Source: Tetracentron sinense
Lineage: Eukaryota > Streptophyta > Magnoliopsida > Trochodendrales > Trochodendraceae
Length of the DNA: 64,000 nucleotides
Assembly (NCBI GenBank): GCA_015143295.1
Contig: CM026557.1
Coordinates: 31,195,965 to 31,259,964 of the forward strand
Direction of reading: 5' to 3'
Under the pieces are notes generated by a model. That model had not been told where the DNA came from, did not search any database, and saw nothing but the letters and a program-made list of their open reading frames with translations. Positions 1 through 12,167 of the stretch are shown in pieces (within the stretch, counting starts at the first letter, position 1; each line of letters begins with the position of its first letter). Made by a program: the position numbers and the translations under genes.

Positions 1-64
1 TTTAAGCTCATGCAGCAAGGAGCGTTGTGGACACTTTAGGCTCATATCGAGGAGCATTGTTCTA

Positions 65-916
65 TCATGGATAGTATTGCTTGAGGAACTTGCCGTTGAT
101 AGGACCAAGACGAACTCCATCGGGTGTTGAAAGAAGGTAAGCGCCGTTGGTGTAGACTTCTCTCACCACATGCTGTCCATCCTACTTTGGATCAAATTTC
201 TCTCCAGACCGATGTGAAAGAATGATGGGTCTTCGAACTGCAAGTACTAAGTCACCTATTTGGAAGGAGCGAGGTCGAACTTTCTTGTTGAAAGCTCGAG
301 ACAAGCGAGCTTGATAACACTCGAGGCGTTGCTGCGCTTCTAACCTCTTTTCGTCCAAAGCTTCGAGTTCAGCAAGACGTAGCTTTGTATTGTCATCACC
401 TATGAGGCCTTCTTGGATCGCAATCCGTAGTGACGAAATTTGGCGTTCCAATGGAAGTATTGCTTCGACTCCATAGACAAGCGAGTAAGGTGTGGCTTGT
501 GTAGGAGTGCGGTATGAAGTCCGGTATGCCCAAAGTGCTTCACCAATCCGTTCATGCCAGTCCTTTTTTGACTTGGAAACAACCTTCTAAAGGAGCTTGC
601 AAAGAGTTTTATTAAAAGCTTCTGCGAGTCCGTTTGCTGATGCGTTGTACATTATAGAGCATCTTTGCTTGATTTCGAACTTCGCACAAAATTGATCCAT
701 CAGGGCATTCTTGAATGGTTTCCCGTTATCCGTTACTATATAACGGGGGACCCCATAGCGGAAGACAATATTATTTTTGATGAAGTCTACAACCGTCTCT
801 TTCTTGACTTCTTTGAGAGGGATTGCTTCTGCCCATTTGGAGAAATAGTCTGTCGCAGCAAGAATGTAGAGGTGTTGTTTAGAAGACTTCGGGAGTGGCC
901 CGACAACATCAAGTCC
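65..916 (-). pseudogene. Tat integrase catalytic core and C-terminal region (broken)
   Basis: Continues in the same frame as the fragment at 917-2020. The core can be followed from the first catalytic Asp (motif LDVVGP, just below 916) through the second (VTDNG) to the Glu (LAEAFNK), so all three acidic residues of the DDE fold remain. A TAG at 587-589 (probably from CAG) and a TAG at 182-184 (probably from TGG, in the family motif KWDG) interrupt it. The frame ends with TGA at 65-67 after LKQYYP. Positions 1-64 are the start of the region between pol and the 3' LTR. Confidence 0.8.
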
Positions 917-2056
917 CTAATTGTCAAAGGGCCAAGATGCTACTGTTGGGTGAAGTGGCTCAGGTGGTTGGCGAATGAAGTCTCCATGGATTTGACATGC
1001 ATGACATCTTTTGGCAAACTCGAGCGAGTCTTTCACCATGGTTGGCCAATAGTATCCCATTCTCTTTAGGCGATCATGCAACTTTGGTCCTGATTGATGA
1101 GTACCATAGATAGCTGAATGAGCTTCTTCAAGGGCCTCTCTAGCTTCATCATTTCCAAGACATCTCATCAAGATGTCATTGAAGGAGCGACGATACAGCT
1201 CATTGTTGAAGTATAGGAATCGGGGCGCACGACTACAAATTTCAGTCTTGTGCTTGAGATCATTCGACAATTTTCCATGTTGAAGATATTCAACGAGAGG
1301 TTGTCTCCAGTCTTCAACCTCAATCTCGAACACTTCAATGAAATTTGTTGCTTGTTGAGCGATGTCATAGTGGATCAAGTGAGGGATGACCCATCTTTGA
1401 CAGACAGGAACCGTCGTCACTTCTTCTTCAAGTACAGCTAAAGTTGCTGCAAGGTTGGCCAAAGCATCAGCTTGTTTATTTTTGTTTCTTGACACATGCA
1501 ACATAGTGACGTCTTCGAACTGACTTATGAGCTCAGCAACATAAAGATAGTAGGGGATTAGATTAGGCTTGACGACGTCGTACTCTGTCAAGAGCTGGTT
1601 GATGAAGAGCTTTGAATCTCCATGCACATTGAGCTGGTACAACTGCATATCTCGGGCTAGTTCCAATCCAATTATGAGGGATTGATATTCGGCCACATTG
1701 TTTGAACATAACTCTGCCAACGTGAAGGCGAATGGAAGAACTTCATCTTGTGGAGTTACGAAGACGACTCCTGCTCCTGCTGCATTCTTTCTTGCAGCAC
1801 CATAAAAAAACATCTTCCATGATGGTATTACATCAGTGTAGAAGATCTCTTCATCGAGCAATTCTTGAGACAATTCCCAATCAGCTGGGATTGGATGATC
1901 TGCGAGGAAGTCAGCTACCGCTTGTCCTTTTATTGCCTTCTGAGGGATGTAAACGATCTCAAATTCTGACAAGAGAAGTGCCCATTTGGCAAGTATTCCC
2001 GATAGAACCGGTCTTGTCATTATGTATTTGAGTGGATCAGCCTGAAAGATAAGTCA
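917..2056 (-). pseudogene. Tat second RNase H (aRNH) and integrase zinc-binding domain (broken)
   Basis: In element order this holds the tether after the first RNase H (PLKYIMTRP, FLADHPIP), an archaeal-type RNase H (GAGVVFVTP, CSNNVAEYQ, GDSKLF), and the integrase HHCC zinc domain (H...H...CHAC). The first catalytic Asp of aRNH, usually in a motif like FDGA, reads FYGA here, so the enzyme should be dead. The segment is bounded by TGA 2054-2056 (CGA to TGA is the likely change) and TAG 917-919 (TGG to TAG in WPFDNWG). Confidence 0.85.
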
Positions 2057-2730
2057 GACTGTGTGTGATATCATATAGTGCCTCAACTTTTTTGTAGCGT
2101 AGATTAGGGCAAGACACATCTTCTCAATGGGTGAATAGTTCAATTCTGCACCCACCAGAGTTCTGCTCAGGTAGTAGAGCGCATTTTCTTTGCCATCATG
2201 GTTCTCTTGTGCCAATAATGCCCCTAATGATTGCTCCTGTGCACTGATGTAAAGAATCAGTGGTTTGTTGGGGATAGGCGCTGCTAAGACTGGTGCTTTG
2301 AGGAGATACTCTTTGATGCTTTCCAAAGCTTTCTTACAAGTATCATCCCATTTGAACAATGCATCTTTCTTCATCAACTTGTTGAAGGGGTGACACCACC
2401 CTGCTAGGTTTGAGATGAACCTCCAAATGTAGGCGAGACGACCTTGGAGGCCTTTAAGCTCGTGGATATTCTTAGGTTCTGGCATATTGTGGATAGCATC
2501 AATTTTGGCTTGGTCAATCTCAATACCGCGATGTCGGACAACAAACCCGAGGAATTTGCCTGAAGTGACCCCAAATGCACACTTTAAAGGGTTCATCTTT
2601 AATTGGTACCTTCGAAGTATGATGAAAATGTCACGAAGGTCTTGAAGATGATCCGCTCTCCTTTTTGATTTTACCACCAAGTCATCGACGTAGCATTCAA
2701 CCTTTGTGTGCAAGACATCATCAAAATCTT
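2054..2730 (-). pseudogene. Tat reverse transcriptase C-terminal part and first RNase H
   Basis: Starts with the catalytic YVDD box (CYVDDLVVKS), then thumb and connection segments (GKFLGFVV, RLAYIWRFI) and the first RNase H (ILYISAQEQSLGALL, in place of the usual acidic YLS/SDAS start). A one-base deletion in the T run at 2721-2730 separates it from the upstream half of the same domain, and TGA 2054-2056 ends it. The two RT halves together would be a normal-length RT domain. Confidence 0.85.
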
Positions 2731-3618
2731 TTGCATAGCACGTTGATAAGTGACACCAGCATTTTTTAGTCCAAACAGCATCACTTTATAGCAGTAAATT
2801 CCCTTTGGTGTACGAAAGGCTGTGAGTTCTTCATCCTTTGGATCCATACGAATTTGGTTATAACCAAATGAACCATCCATAAAGGATAAGACTTCGTGTC
2901 CTGTTGTAGCATCGACCATGAGCTCCGTGATTGGCAATGGAAAGTCATCTTTTAGACATGCATTATTCAGGTCGCGGAAGTCTACACATACCCGAATTTG
3001 TCCATTCTTCTTTTTGACTGGGACAATATTTGCAATCCAACTTGGATACTTCACTTCTCGGATGAAATCAGCTTCGATCAGCTTGTTGACTTCAGCCTCG
3101 ATCTGTGGAACCAGTTCAGGCCTATAGCGACGCTGCGCTTGCTTGGTGGGGCGAACGCCATGTTTGATAGCTAGGTGATGGATTGCTACTTTGGGATCAA
3201 GCCCGGGCATGTCCTTGTAACTCCATGCAAAAACGTCTTTGTATTCTTGCAGTAGCTTGAAGTAATCAGCTTCTTCCTCAGGACTTAAGAGTGCACTGAC
3301 AAAGATAGGGCGCAGTTCTTCTTCTGTACCAAGGTTTAATTGTTTGAGCTCGTCGACGGTAGCTTGCCCCCTTTCTTCGAAGACTGGAGGAGCACTTTCT
3401 AGTTCATAATTTGAAGATGATGACTCTTCTTCGACAAGCTCTTGGATGGTAATGTGATTGACGGTGACAACATTTTCGGTCTCACTCATCTCAACTTGAT
3501 TTGTTCGAAATTGTTTTCCTTGGTTAGTGGAGATGATAATGCGTCGCTTTACTGTCAAAGCATCTGTTGTTGAGACTTCTAAAATTGCTTGTCGTTTCAT
3601 TTGCGATGAAATTACACT
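2722..3618 (-). pseudogene. Tat reverse transcriptase N-terminal part
   Basis: Carries the RT fingers and palm: VKKKNGQIRVCVDFRDLN, then FPLPITELMVDAT, LSFMDGSFGYNQI and the LFGLKNAGVTYQRAMQK motif just before the frame is lost. It follows the protease-linker segment in the same frame after TAA 3619-3621, so gag-pol was once a long continuous frame. The frameshift near 2721-2730 disconnects it from YVDD. Confidence 0.85.
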
Positions 3619-4975
3619 TTATGGGTCACCAACATCTTTACGACTGACATGCCTTTTCTCATGTTTACGTCGTCTTTTGGACTTATTCAGAGGAGCAGGT
3701 TCATCTTCTTTTCCTTGTGCTCCCAAGCAGGTGAGTGCAGACTCATGCCGTTGGAGAACTTGAGAGTTTAAGGTTGTATCTCTTTGTGCTGCTCCTAAAC
3801 GCTTGAAGACCGAAGTACCTTGTATTGGTGGGGCAAGTCGATCAAAGACAGATGTACGAGCTGAGGGGACTTTGTTTTCACAATCGTCGGCTACTTGCAC
3901 TGTAATGTGTTGAGTAGAGACTTTCTCCTTTACTGAGATTTTGATTGGTGTTTGAGGTGTAGAGCCAACTCCTTGACGGTTGATAATGAACTTTTCTCCT
4001 TTTCGAACGAGTTGGGCCTGCGCCTTTGTGAGACCATGGATTTGGTCAAGAGGTTGAAGCTCGCCTAAGCGTATGGGCTCACCTTTTCCATATCCAGCTG
4101 CTTCGAAGAGCTTTTCTGTCTTAGCTCTGTACCAACCCTTTGAACTTTCTTGGGTTGAGATGCCTTCCTCTTCTTCAAACTTCATTGTAGATTCGAAAAA
4201 TCCTACAATTGATGGCCTTATAATTGTGGATTTGACGAGCGGTGCTACTGGAAGAACTAACTCATCTTGCAAAGTGTTTAGGTTGGCTTTCGAAAAAATA
4301 GAGTTGGTCTCTTTAGTCATCGCCACAAAAGGGAGTTGTCCCGGCTTTCGACGTGATTGCGGAATGTATTGAAACACTGAGATTGGATTGGAGATATTGG
4401 TAGAGTTCTTCGTTGACTTGTTCGTTTCCTCTCCTTTTGATACTTTTTGAGCTTTCTCATCCTTTTGGGACTTGGGGGATGAAAGAATTTCAGCTTCTTT
4501 TCCTTTGTTGATGTCGAGTCTACTAGAAGATGGTACCGAAGTTGGAAATGTTTCCGAGAGGACTTCAGTCTCCATGTAGAACTTAGCATCAGCAAAGTGT
4601 GTTTCAGTCTTCTCAAAAGGTCGACTCTCAGCAACAATCTTTCTCTGCATACCATCCTTGTAATACTTGAAGCATTGATGCCATGTAGATGGAACCACAC
4701 CTGTCTTGTGTAACCAAGGACGTCCAAGCAGCAAGTGGTATGATGTCTTGCAATCAATGACATGGAAGAGTACTTCGGACTCCAAGTCTTCGATTGTGAG
4801 CTTTAAGCTGACCATTCCGATGGCTCTCTGCCCCCCTTGGTTAAAGCCTTGGATCACCAGCCTACTTCGACTCAATTGATCTGGAGAGATGCCAACTTTT
4901 CTTATCGTGCGGATGGGCATGATATTGAGAGCAGACCCACAGTCAAGAAGAATGCGCTGAATTTGTGTTCTTTAA
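3619..4975 (-). pseudogene. Tat protease and protease-RT linker (broken)
   Basis: The retropepsin active site reads LLDCGSALNIMP, with the Asp codon at 4942-4944; DCGSA replaces the usual D-S/T-G of other clades, as is common in Tat elements. The flap region follows (LESEVLFHVIDCKTSYHLLLGRPWLH) and then a long low-complexity linker rich in Lys, Ser and Glu. A one-base indel near 4960 shifts the frame just upstream, and TAA 3619-3621 ends the segment. No intact open frame crosses the whole protease. Confidence 0.8.
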
Positions 4976-5163
4976 TGGATCCTGTGACATACAGCGGCCT
5001 ATTATGAGGATGAGAACCAAGTTGTAGGTCTTCGTCGTCGAAGGTGATGGTGGCCATGCAAGAGGTACATGTCTCCAATTTCCTTTGAACCCAGTCTTTT
5101 TCCTTATAGTTGTCGGGATTAGTTAAGGCTTGAGCGAGGCTGAGCCAAGTCTTTTCCGGTAGT

Positions 5164-5168
5164 TGTAA
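5164..5168. repeat. Target-site duplication TGTAA (left)
   Basis: Five bases directly left of the Tekay-type LTR, repeated exactly at 14048-14052. This defines the insertion into the Tat element. Confidence 0.95.
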
Positions 5169-7032
5169 TGTCGCGACCCAAAATACCCCCTAGGAGTTAA
5201 GGGTAAGTTGACTCGTGACCGCCGTACCATACCTCCAGTATGATACATAAGGCACACATGGAAACCTGTCAGAGTACCTGAATATACATAACGGAAACGA
5301 AATACAATGCACAGCGGAAAATAAAATACTAAACATAGTGGAAGCAAGATGAATACTCCTATAGCTTGGCTCAAGTAAGAACCAACAAGTATACATGTGT
5401 GAGAAACCCAAAAGTGGAGTGGACAAACCCCACACTCACATAACAAAAGACACAAGTTCTAAGTCGGTCGATCAACAGAAATCGAAGTCACGACTCCTAT
5501 CTAAAGCACCATCATCATGATAGTGATCCATGGAAGGCTCCGGTTCACGGTACTCTTCCTCGACCCAAGGTTCTTCGCCACACAAATCGAATGGAACCCG
5601 AGCACCTGCCGATCATAACAATATCGACTGAGCATGGAATACTCAGTGTATACAAACTAATAACAATAAAGCGGTTAGGCATAGAGCATACAAGACATGG
5701 AGAATGAAATCCGAACAATCCTTAAAGCATGGAAACCGTGAAAACATATGTGAGATAATATTCGAAACCAAAACTGTAACCGTGTGAGTCAATCGATAAT
5801 CATAGCCTTATGAGTTCTTGTGAGTTCATGGAGTTACTTAGAGTCATTATGATCCGTAGAGACATAGAGCATAGAGCAATACCGTAGAGCATTTCCATAG
5901 AGCATAACCGTAGAGATCTTAGAGCATTTCATTGTAATCCGTGGAGCTTGTGAGACGATCTTAGAGCATTATCATAGAGTTTTTTTGTGAGCATGGTATG
6001 ATCCTTAGAGCTTGTGAAACGATCTTAGAGAAATCATAGAGTTACTTAGAATCATTCATTATTCGTCTTTTCGTGAAAAACCCTTGTTTGTACTTTTGAG
6101 AAATCCATGGAAAACATCGGTTTATGCGAGACATGCGAGCATATGCACTTAATAAGAGAAATCATCATATTTAAGCATAGAATCCCTTAGAGGTATTTCA
6201 TCAAACACTTAGAGTGCATCATAATAGTAACCTTCATCCAAGTATATAATCACACCTTTTTCATACATAAAATCAATACATATAGATAGGGCATAGATAA
6301 GAAGAATCATATTTATTAACTAGTAGGATTGCAAGATTGTAGTAGAGTGTATCTACCTTGGTGAAATCAAAGATTTTGATTTCCAAAGGCTTGAGCAAGC
6401 AATAACCTTGTGTTCTTGGTTGAGAATCACCAAGGGAAGTGGAAGAACCTTGATCTTCCACAAGCTTGATCAACAAGTAGCTCCTCTCCTTCTTCTCTCT
6501 CTCAAAATCTCCTAAGATAGGGCACAGAGGGTTTCTGAAACCCTAAGGCACGAACTCAGCCTATTTATAGGCAAGGGGTTGTGTTTAAAGTCTTAAACAC
6601 CCTTAATGAAGAAAAATTGCGTATGACCGATCGATCGGTGCTATGGACCGAGCGATCGGAGGCTTACCGATCGATCGGTGTTATGACCGAGAGATCGGTC
6701 AAAAACACACTCTCTGGAATTTTTCCCCATACAAAAAAGTTAACCGTGCGATAGCCATCGAGCGATCGGTAGTGGACCGATCGATCGCAGGTAATGACCG
6801 AGCGATCGGTGCTCTGTTATGTCTGGATTGTTTTGACCATATCTTTTTACTCGCTCGTCGGATTTCGACGATTCAACTTGCGTTGGATCCGTCTTTCGAA
6901 AACGAACATTTCTGACGTTTCAGAATTTCCGATTTCTCCCTTATTTATTAATTAGACTACGAAAACTATGAAAACGGCCAATTAGCTATGAAGGTGTTAT
7001 TTATTAAGGATGAAAAAGTCCGGGGTGCTACA
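5169..7032 (-). repeat. 3' LTR of the Tekay-type element
   Basis: 1864 bp; reads TGTCGCGACCC...GGTGCTACA on the plus strand. It matches the other LTR base for base in my reading except T at 5984 against C at 12999. It holds a CGATCG palindrome block (6630-6805), a TATA box, a minisatellite (about 5860-6060), a hairpin (5628-5646) and the acidic frame (5472-5606). Confidence 0.95.
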
Positions 7033-7045
7033 TTCTCCCCCCCTT
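7033..7045 (-). other. Polypurine tract of the Tekay-type element
   Basis: Reads AAGGGGGGGAGAA on the minus strand, directly upstream of the 3' LTR. This is the expected primer for plus-strand synthesis. The decayed relative at 43706-43717 has the same tract (TAAGGGGGAGGA). Confidence 0.9.
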
Positions 7046-7123
7046 ACAAAAATTTCGTCCCCGAAATTTGGACGATACATACCTGCGTAAAACTATAGCA
7101 AAATACAAGGGAATGCCATGGCC

Positions 7124-10100
7124 TTAAACAAATAAATGGGGGTACTTTTCTCGTACTTCGGCTTCTCGCTCCCATGTAGCCTCTTCCTTGGAATGATGCT
7201 GCCACTTCACTAGGACTAAAGGGATAGTCTTGGTTCGCAACACTTGATCTCGACGATCCAGAATCTGAACTGGTTGCTCAACCAACGTAAGATCCTCTCG
7301 AATCTCAACAGGATCAAGAGCGATGACGTGAGACGGGTCCGAAATGTATTTTCTAAGCATAGAGACGTGAAATACATTATGGACCGCTGCCATGTGAGGC
7401 GGTAGTGCTACCCTGTAAGCAACCTCACCAACCCTTGTGACGATCTCAAATGGTCCCACATATCTTGGACTGAGCTTCCCCTTCTTCCCGAATCGCATGA
7501 TTCCCCGACTCGGCGAAATCTTCACAAAGACCCGATCTCCAACTCGGAACTCTAAATCTCTACGGCGTATATCCGCATAGCTCTTCTGCCTATCCTGAGC
7601 ACTTTTCAATCGTTCTCGGATAATTTTGACCCTTTCTGCGGTCCGCTCTATCAACTCAGGACCAAGAATCTTCCTCTCACCAACTTCATCCCAGTATAGC
7701 GGTGATCGACAACTCCGACCATACAGAGCTTCAAAAGGTGCCATCTGGATGCTTGCCTGATAGCTATTGTTGTAGGCAAACTCAACCAACGGCAACTGTT
7801 CCTCCCAACTACCCTGAAAATCCAGCATACAAGCTCGGGGCATATCCTCCACTACTTGATTCACCCTCTCCGTTTGTCCATCGGTCTGAGGATGGAAGGC
7901 GGTACTGAATTCTAAACGAGAACCCATAGCATCCTGGAAAGTTTTCCAAAACCTGGAAGTAAACCGAGGATCTCGATCAGACACGATAGAAACTGGCACA
8001 CCGTGCAGTCGAACCACCTCCTTAACATATAGGGCTACCAACTGATTTGCATTGAAAGTAGTTCGGTACGGAATAAAATGTGCAGACTTAGTCAACCTGT
8101 CCACAATCACCCAAATAGCATCGGAGCCCTTCGCCGTTCGCGGCAAACCCACAATGAAATCCATCGAGATGTTCTCCCATTTCCACTCCGGAATAGGAAG
8201 AGACTGCAAAAGACCTGCCGGCCTTTGATGCTCGGCTTTTACCTGCTGGCAAATCAAACATCTGGCGACGTACTCAGCGACTTCCCTCTTCATGTTTCGC
8301 CACCAGTAGTGCTTCTTGAGATTCTGGTACATCTTGGTACCTCCCGGATGTACCGTGTACTTTGATCGGTGAGCTTCATTCAAAATTTCATCCCTCAAAA
8401 CTGTGTCGGCGGGGACACACAACCTGCCTTTAAATGTGATAGCACCATCATCATTTAAAGCGAACTCCTGATTGCCGTTACTCACCGACTTGTCTCGGTA
8501 AGCAAGTAACTCAACATCGGAACTCTGTAACTCCTTGATCTGGCTCAGGATCTGTGGCCTAACCACCACGTTGGACATTATCGGCCCATACGTGACATGC
8601 CTGAGAGTAGTGTCCAAATGACACATATCATGTAATAACTTCCACTCTTGCACTCTCAATTGAGCCATAACTCCGTAAGGTTTTCTGCTAAGAGCATCGG
8701 CTACCATGTTAGCCTTACCCGGGTGGTACTGGATGGAACAGTCATAGTCCTTCATGAACTCCATCCAACGACGCTGCCTCATATTCAACTCCTTCTGGAG
8801 GAAAAGATACTTCAAGCTCTTGTGGTCTGTGAACACCACGAACTCTTCTCCGTAGAGGTAGTGACGCCAAAGTTTCAGTGCAAAGATGACTGCAGCGAGC
8901 TCTAAGTCATGTGTGGGGTAGTTTTGCTCATGCTCCTTCAGCTGACGGGAAGCATAGGCGACCACCTTTTTATGCTGCATCAAAACACATCCAAGTCCCA
9001 CTAGTGAAGCATCACTATAGACTTCGAAACCACCGCTCCCAGATGGAACTGTAAGAACAGGAGCCGAAGTAAGCTTCTTTCTCAACTCCAAGAAACTAGC
9101 CTCGCACTTATCACTCCAAGTGAACCTCGTGTTCTTCCGTGTGAGATAGGTAAGTGGAGCTGCTAAACTTGAAAATCCTTCCACAAACCTTCTGTAATAT
9201 CCTGCCAACCCAAGGAAACTACGAATCTCGGTGACACTCTTCGGTCTTTCCCAATTCATCACCGCCTCAATCTTTGCAGGATCAACTGAAATACCTTCAG
9301 CAGATACCACATGTCCAAGAAAAGACACCTTGTTCAGCCAGAACTCACACTTGCTCAACTTAGCATACAGACTATGCTCTCGAAGTGTCTGCAACACCAG
9401 ACAGAGATCTCTCGTGTGATCCTCCTGTGACTGTGAATACACAAGGATATCATCTACGAACACGATCACACATTGATCGAGAGACGATCTGAACACCCTA
9501 TTCATCAAATCCATGAATGCTGCCGGCGCGTTAGTCAGTCCAAAAGACATGACCAAAAACTCGTAATGACCGTATCGAGTTCGGAATGCTGTCTTCGGAA
9601 TGTCCTCTTTCTTGATCTTCAACTGATGATAACCAGATCGAAGGTCAATCTTGGAGAAAAACTGCGCACCCTTCAATTGGTCAAACAAGTCGTCTATCCG
9701 AGGCAATGGATAACGATTCTTGATCGTGACCTTGTTCAATTGCCTGTAATCAATGCACAGACGCATTGATCCATCTTTCTTCTTCACGAAGAGAACCGGA
9801 GCTCCCCAAGGTGAAACACTTGGCCGGATAAAACCAAGGCCTTGCAATTCTTCTAACTGCTCTTTTAACTCCTTAAGCTCAATAGGGGCCATCCTATACG
9901 GAGCTCTTGAAATCGGAGCTGTGCCTGGAGCTAGCTCAATCGCAAACTCGATTGCACGATCGGGAGGCAATCCCGGCAATGTTTCCGGAAAAACATCCAT
10001 ATACTTACATACCACTGGAATGGGTGTGGAGTCTCGCACTTCAACACCCTCGAGACTAAGAGTTGCAAAGCGGGCAATGTCTCTTCTCTGAAGTCCCCTG

Positions 10101-10455
10101 AAATGAAACGGCTTTAACCCCACGGGTTTAAAATGCACCACCTTCTCGAAACACGCCACGTGTCCATGGTGAGTTGAGAGCCAATCCATACCTAGGATGA
10201 CATCGAAATCCCAATCCTGAAATCCCAGAAGGATCAAGTCGACTGGCAACTCGTGCTGCATGACTTGTACAACACTTTCCGGATACACTTTATCTGTCTC
10301 AATAGATTTTCCCAATGGAGTCGAAATGGACAACTCCCTAAGTAGCTTGCTTGGCTCGGACGTAAAGCCTTTGGCAAAGCTTGGTGAAACGAACGAGTGA
10401 GTGGATCCTGTGTCTATCAACACTCTTGCCAAACATTCATTTACGAGCAACGAAC
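7124..10455 (-). CDS. Tekay-type pol (protease, RT, RNase H, integrase, chromodomain)
   Basis: Second exon of the element's polyprotein. Counting from the TTG leucine codon at 10448-10450: protease Asp 13 in [12 protein letters not shown] about 200-400 with FVDD at 331-334; RNase H acidic residues at 480 (YSDAS), 517 and 542 (TDHKS) and ADALSRK at 584; integrase zinc ligands H694, H701, C731, C734 and catalytic D764, D825, E861 (35 residues between the last two); GPF/Y module near 999; chromodomain-like tail 1075-1108 ([14 protein letters not shown]), which in chromoviruses helps direct integration. There is no ATG at its start; the intron at 10456-10595 explains how it is joined to gag. No internal stop is seen. 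Confidence 0.92.
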
Positions 10456-10595
10456 CTGAGAATTTGAATCATCCCAGTTATAACACAACTGTACATATAG
10501 ATACAAACATCGCAAAACACCACATAGGATATATATACAGATACGAACATATCATGGCATTATTAGAACTTCGACAAAGACTAGTTCACGCGTAC
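10456..10595 (-). other. Probable 140-nt spliceosomal intron between gag and pol
   Basis: On the minus strand the boundary reads CAAG|GTACGC and ends TTCTCAG|GTTCG. The interval is AT-rich and carries stop codons in frame with gag. Removing it splits a Gly codon (G|GT) and puts gag in frame with the protease: 1216 nt of gag exon from 11811 plus 3332 nt of pol exon is divisible by three. Unspliced RNA would give gag alone with a 14-residue tail ending at 10552. Splicing is inferred; no transcript was available. Confidence 0.75.
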
Positions 10596-11811
10596 CTTGC
10601 ACAACATCATCAGATGCCTGTGCGTCTCTATCAGTCATGGCAAAGACTCTGCCCTGGTTCGCCTGACGAGGCTGCTGGGTAGGCTGCAATGATCTAGAGG
10701 CCTGAGATGAAGACCCCTGAAGTGAATTCTGCCTGCCTGGAGGCCGAACTCCCTGTGATCCAGACCGTGACTGCTTGCGCGGACAATCTCGAATCATATG
10801 GCCCATCTCGCCACAGTGGAAGCATCCACCTGACATTCTTCGGCAATCTCCAGTCTTATGCCGACGACCACATTCGGCACACTCCTCAAATGTCTGCGAT
10901 GCGGAGGAAGCCGGAGGCATAACCCGCGTAGCTTGCGATGCCGTAGGACGCGGTGCCTGAGGCGCAAAAGAAGGTCTCTGAGCCGACATCGGCTGGGAGA
11001 ACTGGTACGGTGCAGTCCTAGTCCTTTTCTCTGAAGAACTACTCGACTGACTCCGAGACATGCTCTTCCCGAAGCCACTGTCTCTTCTTCTCACAAAGTC
11101 TTCCGCATTCTTTTCGGCGATCTTCGCCTTCCCTACTATCTCTCTCCAAGACTCTACCTGGAGAATGGACACCCGATCTCGGATGAAAGCCTTCAAGCCC
11201 ATCTCAAACTTCCTGACCTGTAGGTCTTCAGTAGCCACCAAGTGCGGAGCAAACCTAGACAACTCGGTGAACTTAGCCTCATACTCGGCTACGCTCATCG
11301 ACCCTTGCTCCAAAAGCATAAACTCTCTCGCCTTTTGTTCCCGAATAAACCTGGGAAAGTACTGTTCCCTGAAAGTCTCTAAGAACTCCGCCCAAGTCCA
11401 GGGCACACCTGCCTTAGCAACATCTCTCTGCCTTTGGGCAGCTCTCCACCAGTGTTCGGCTTCACCTTCCATCACGAAGGAAGCCCATTCTACCCTTTGC
11501 TCATCGGTACAACGGAGAGCCCGGAAGGTCTTCTCCAGCTGCATAATCCAAGACTCGGCCACCATGGGGTCCAGAGTGCCATAGAATGTAGGAGGCCGCA
11601 GTCTCCTAAAAGCTTCGAGCCCCGCGGTGTGATGCACCGGTGTAGGCACAGGCGTGGACGGTGGGGTAGGCATAGGCCTCGCTGCCAACAATGCCAAAGT
11701 CTCGGCTATGGAGTCCATAGCATTCGTGAAATACAACGGTTCCTCTTCTCTCGGAACTTCACTCTCGGCCCTCCGAGTATGGTAACCTCGACTCCGATTG
11801 ACACGTCTCAT
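10596..11811 (-). CDS. Tekay-type gag (capsid and two zinc knuckles)
   Basis: I chose the ATG at 11809-11811 (MRRVNRSRG) rather than one 20 codons upstream, because the decayed relative (gag starting at 45236) keeps this ATG but not the upstream extension. It contains the retrotransposon gag capsid domain (ESWIMQLEKTFRAL, MEGEAEHWWRAA, EQYFPRFIREQKAREF, SVAEYEAKFTELSRFAP), a Ser-rich basic linker and two CCHC knuckles (CAECGRRHKTGDC and CFHCGEMGHMIRDC) for RNA binding. The unspliced frame runs on to a stop at 10552-10554. Confidence 0.92.
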
Positions 11812-11871
11812 GATATCAAATCCTGAGATCAATTTGGCAAAACATGAGTCTAACTGGATATCAAACCTCAC

Positions 11872-12167
11872 ATATCATATAGCAATTCAATAATCATGAA
11901 ATGCTATACCGCACATAGTATAGTATACATCGAGGTATATATACATCATCATATAATTATACTTTAGAGCCTATACTAGAACCTCGCATAGGACCACATC
12001 AATCTCGGATCCTATACTGACCCAAGGATTCACTTGATACCGGTTATGTCGTGGTAACAAGCCTAAGACAACTGAGTCCTTCTGAGTTCTAAGTTCAACT
12101 CATAGGAATTACTTCCGCTTAGGCCAAGCCTGAGTGACCTAACTAAGTCTGTCGTTAGACATAACTA
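11872..12167 (-). other. 5' untranslated leader of the Tekay-type element
   Basis: AT-rich non-coding stretch between primer site and gag. I see no reading frame or recognisable motif in it. It would carry packaging signals, but none can be pointed to. Confidence 0.6.

Noticed and set aside
665-1069. Plus-strand open frame of 134 codons
   Set aside because: Antisense shadow of the Tat integrase; no protein similarity of its own.
5123-5455. Minus-strand frame at an LTR edge, repeated at 12165-12470
   Set aside because: Occurs only because both LTRs are identical; it spans the LTR boundary and shares no conserved residues with sister LTRs.
6643-6915. Frame of 90 codons over the CGATCG block (also 13658-13930)
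   Set aside because: Driven by the palindromic repeats upstream of the TATA box, outside the expected transcript, and absent from sister LTRs.
11060-11584. Plus-strand open frame of 174 codons
   Set aside because: Antisense to the intact gag, whose capsid and knuckle motifs are clear on the other strand.
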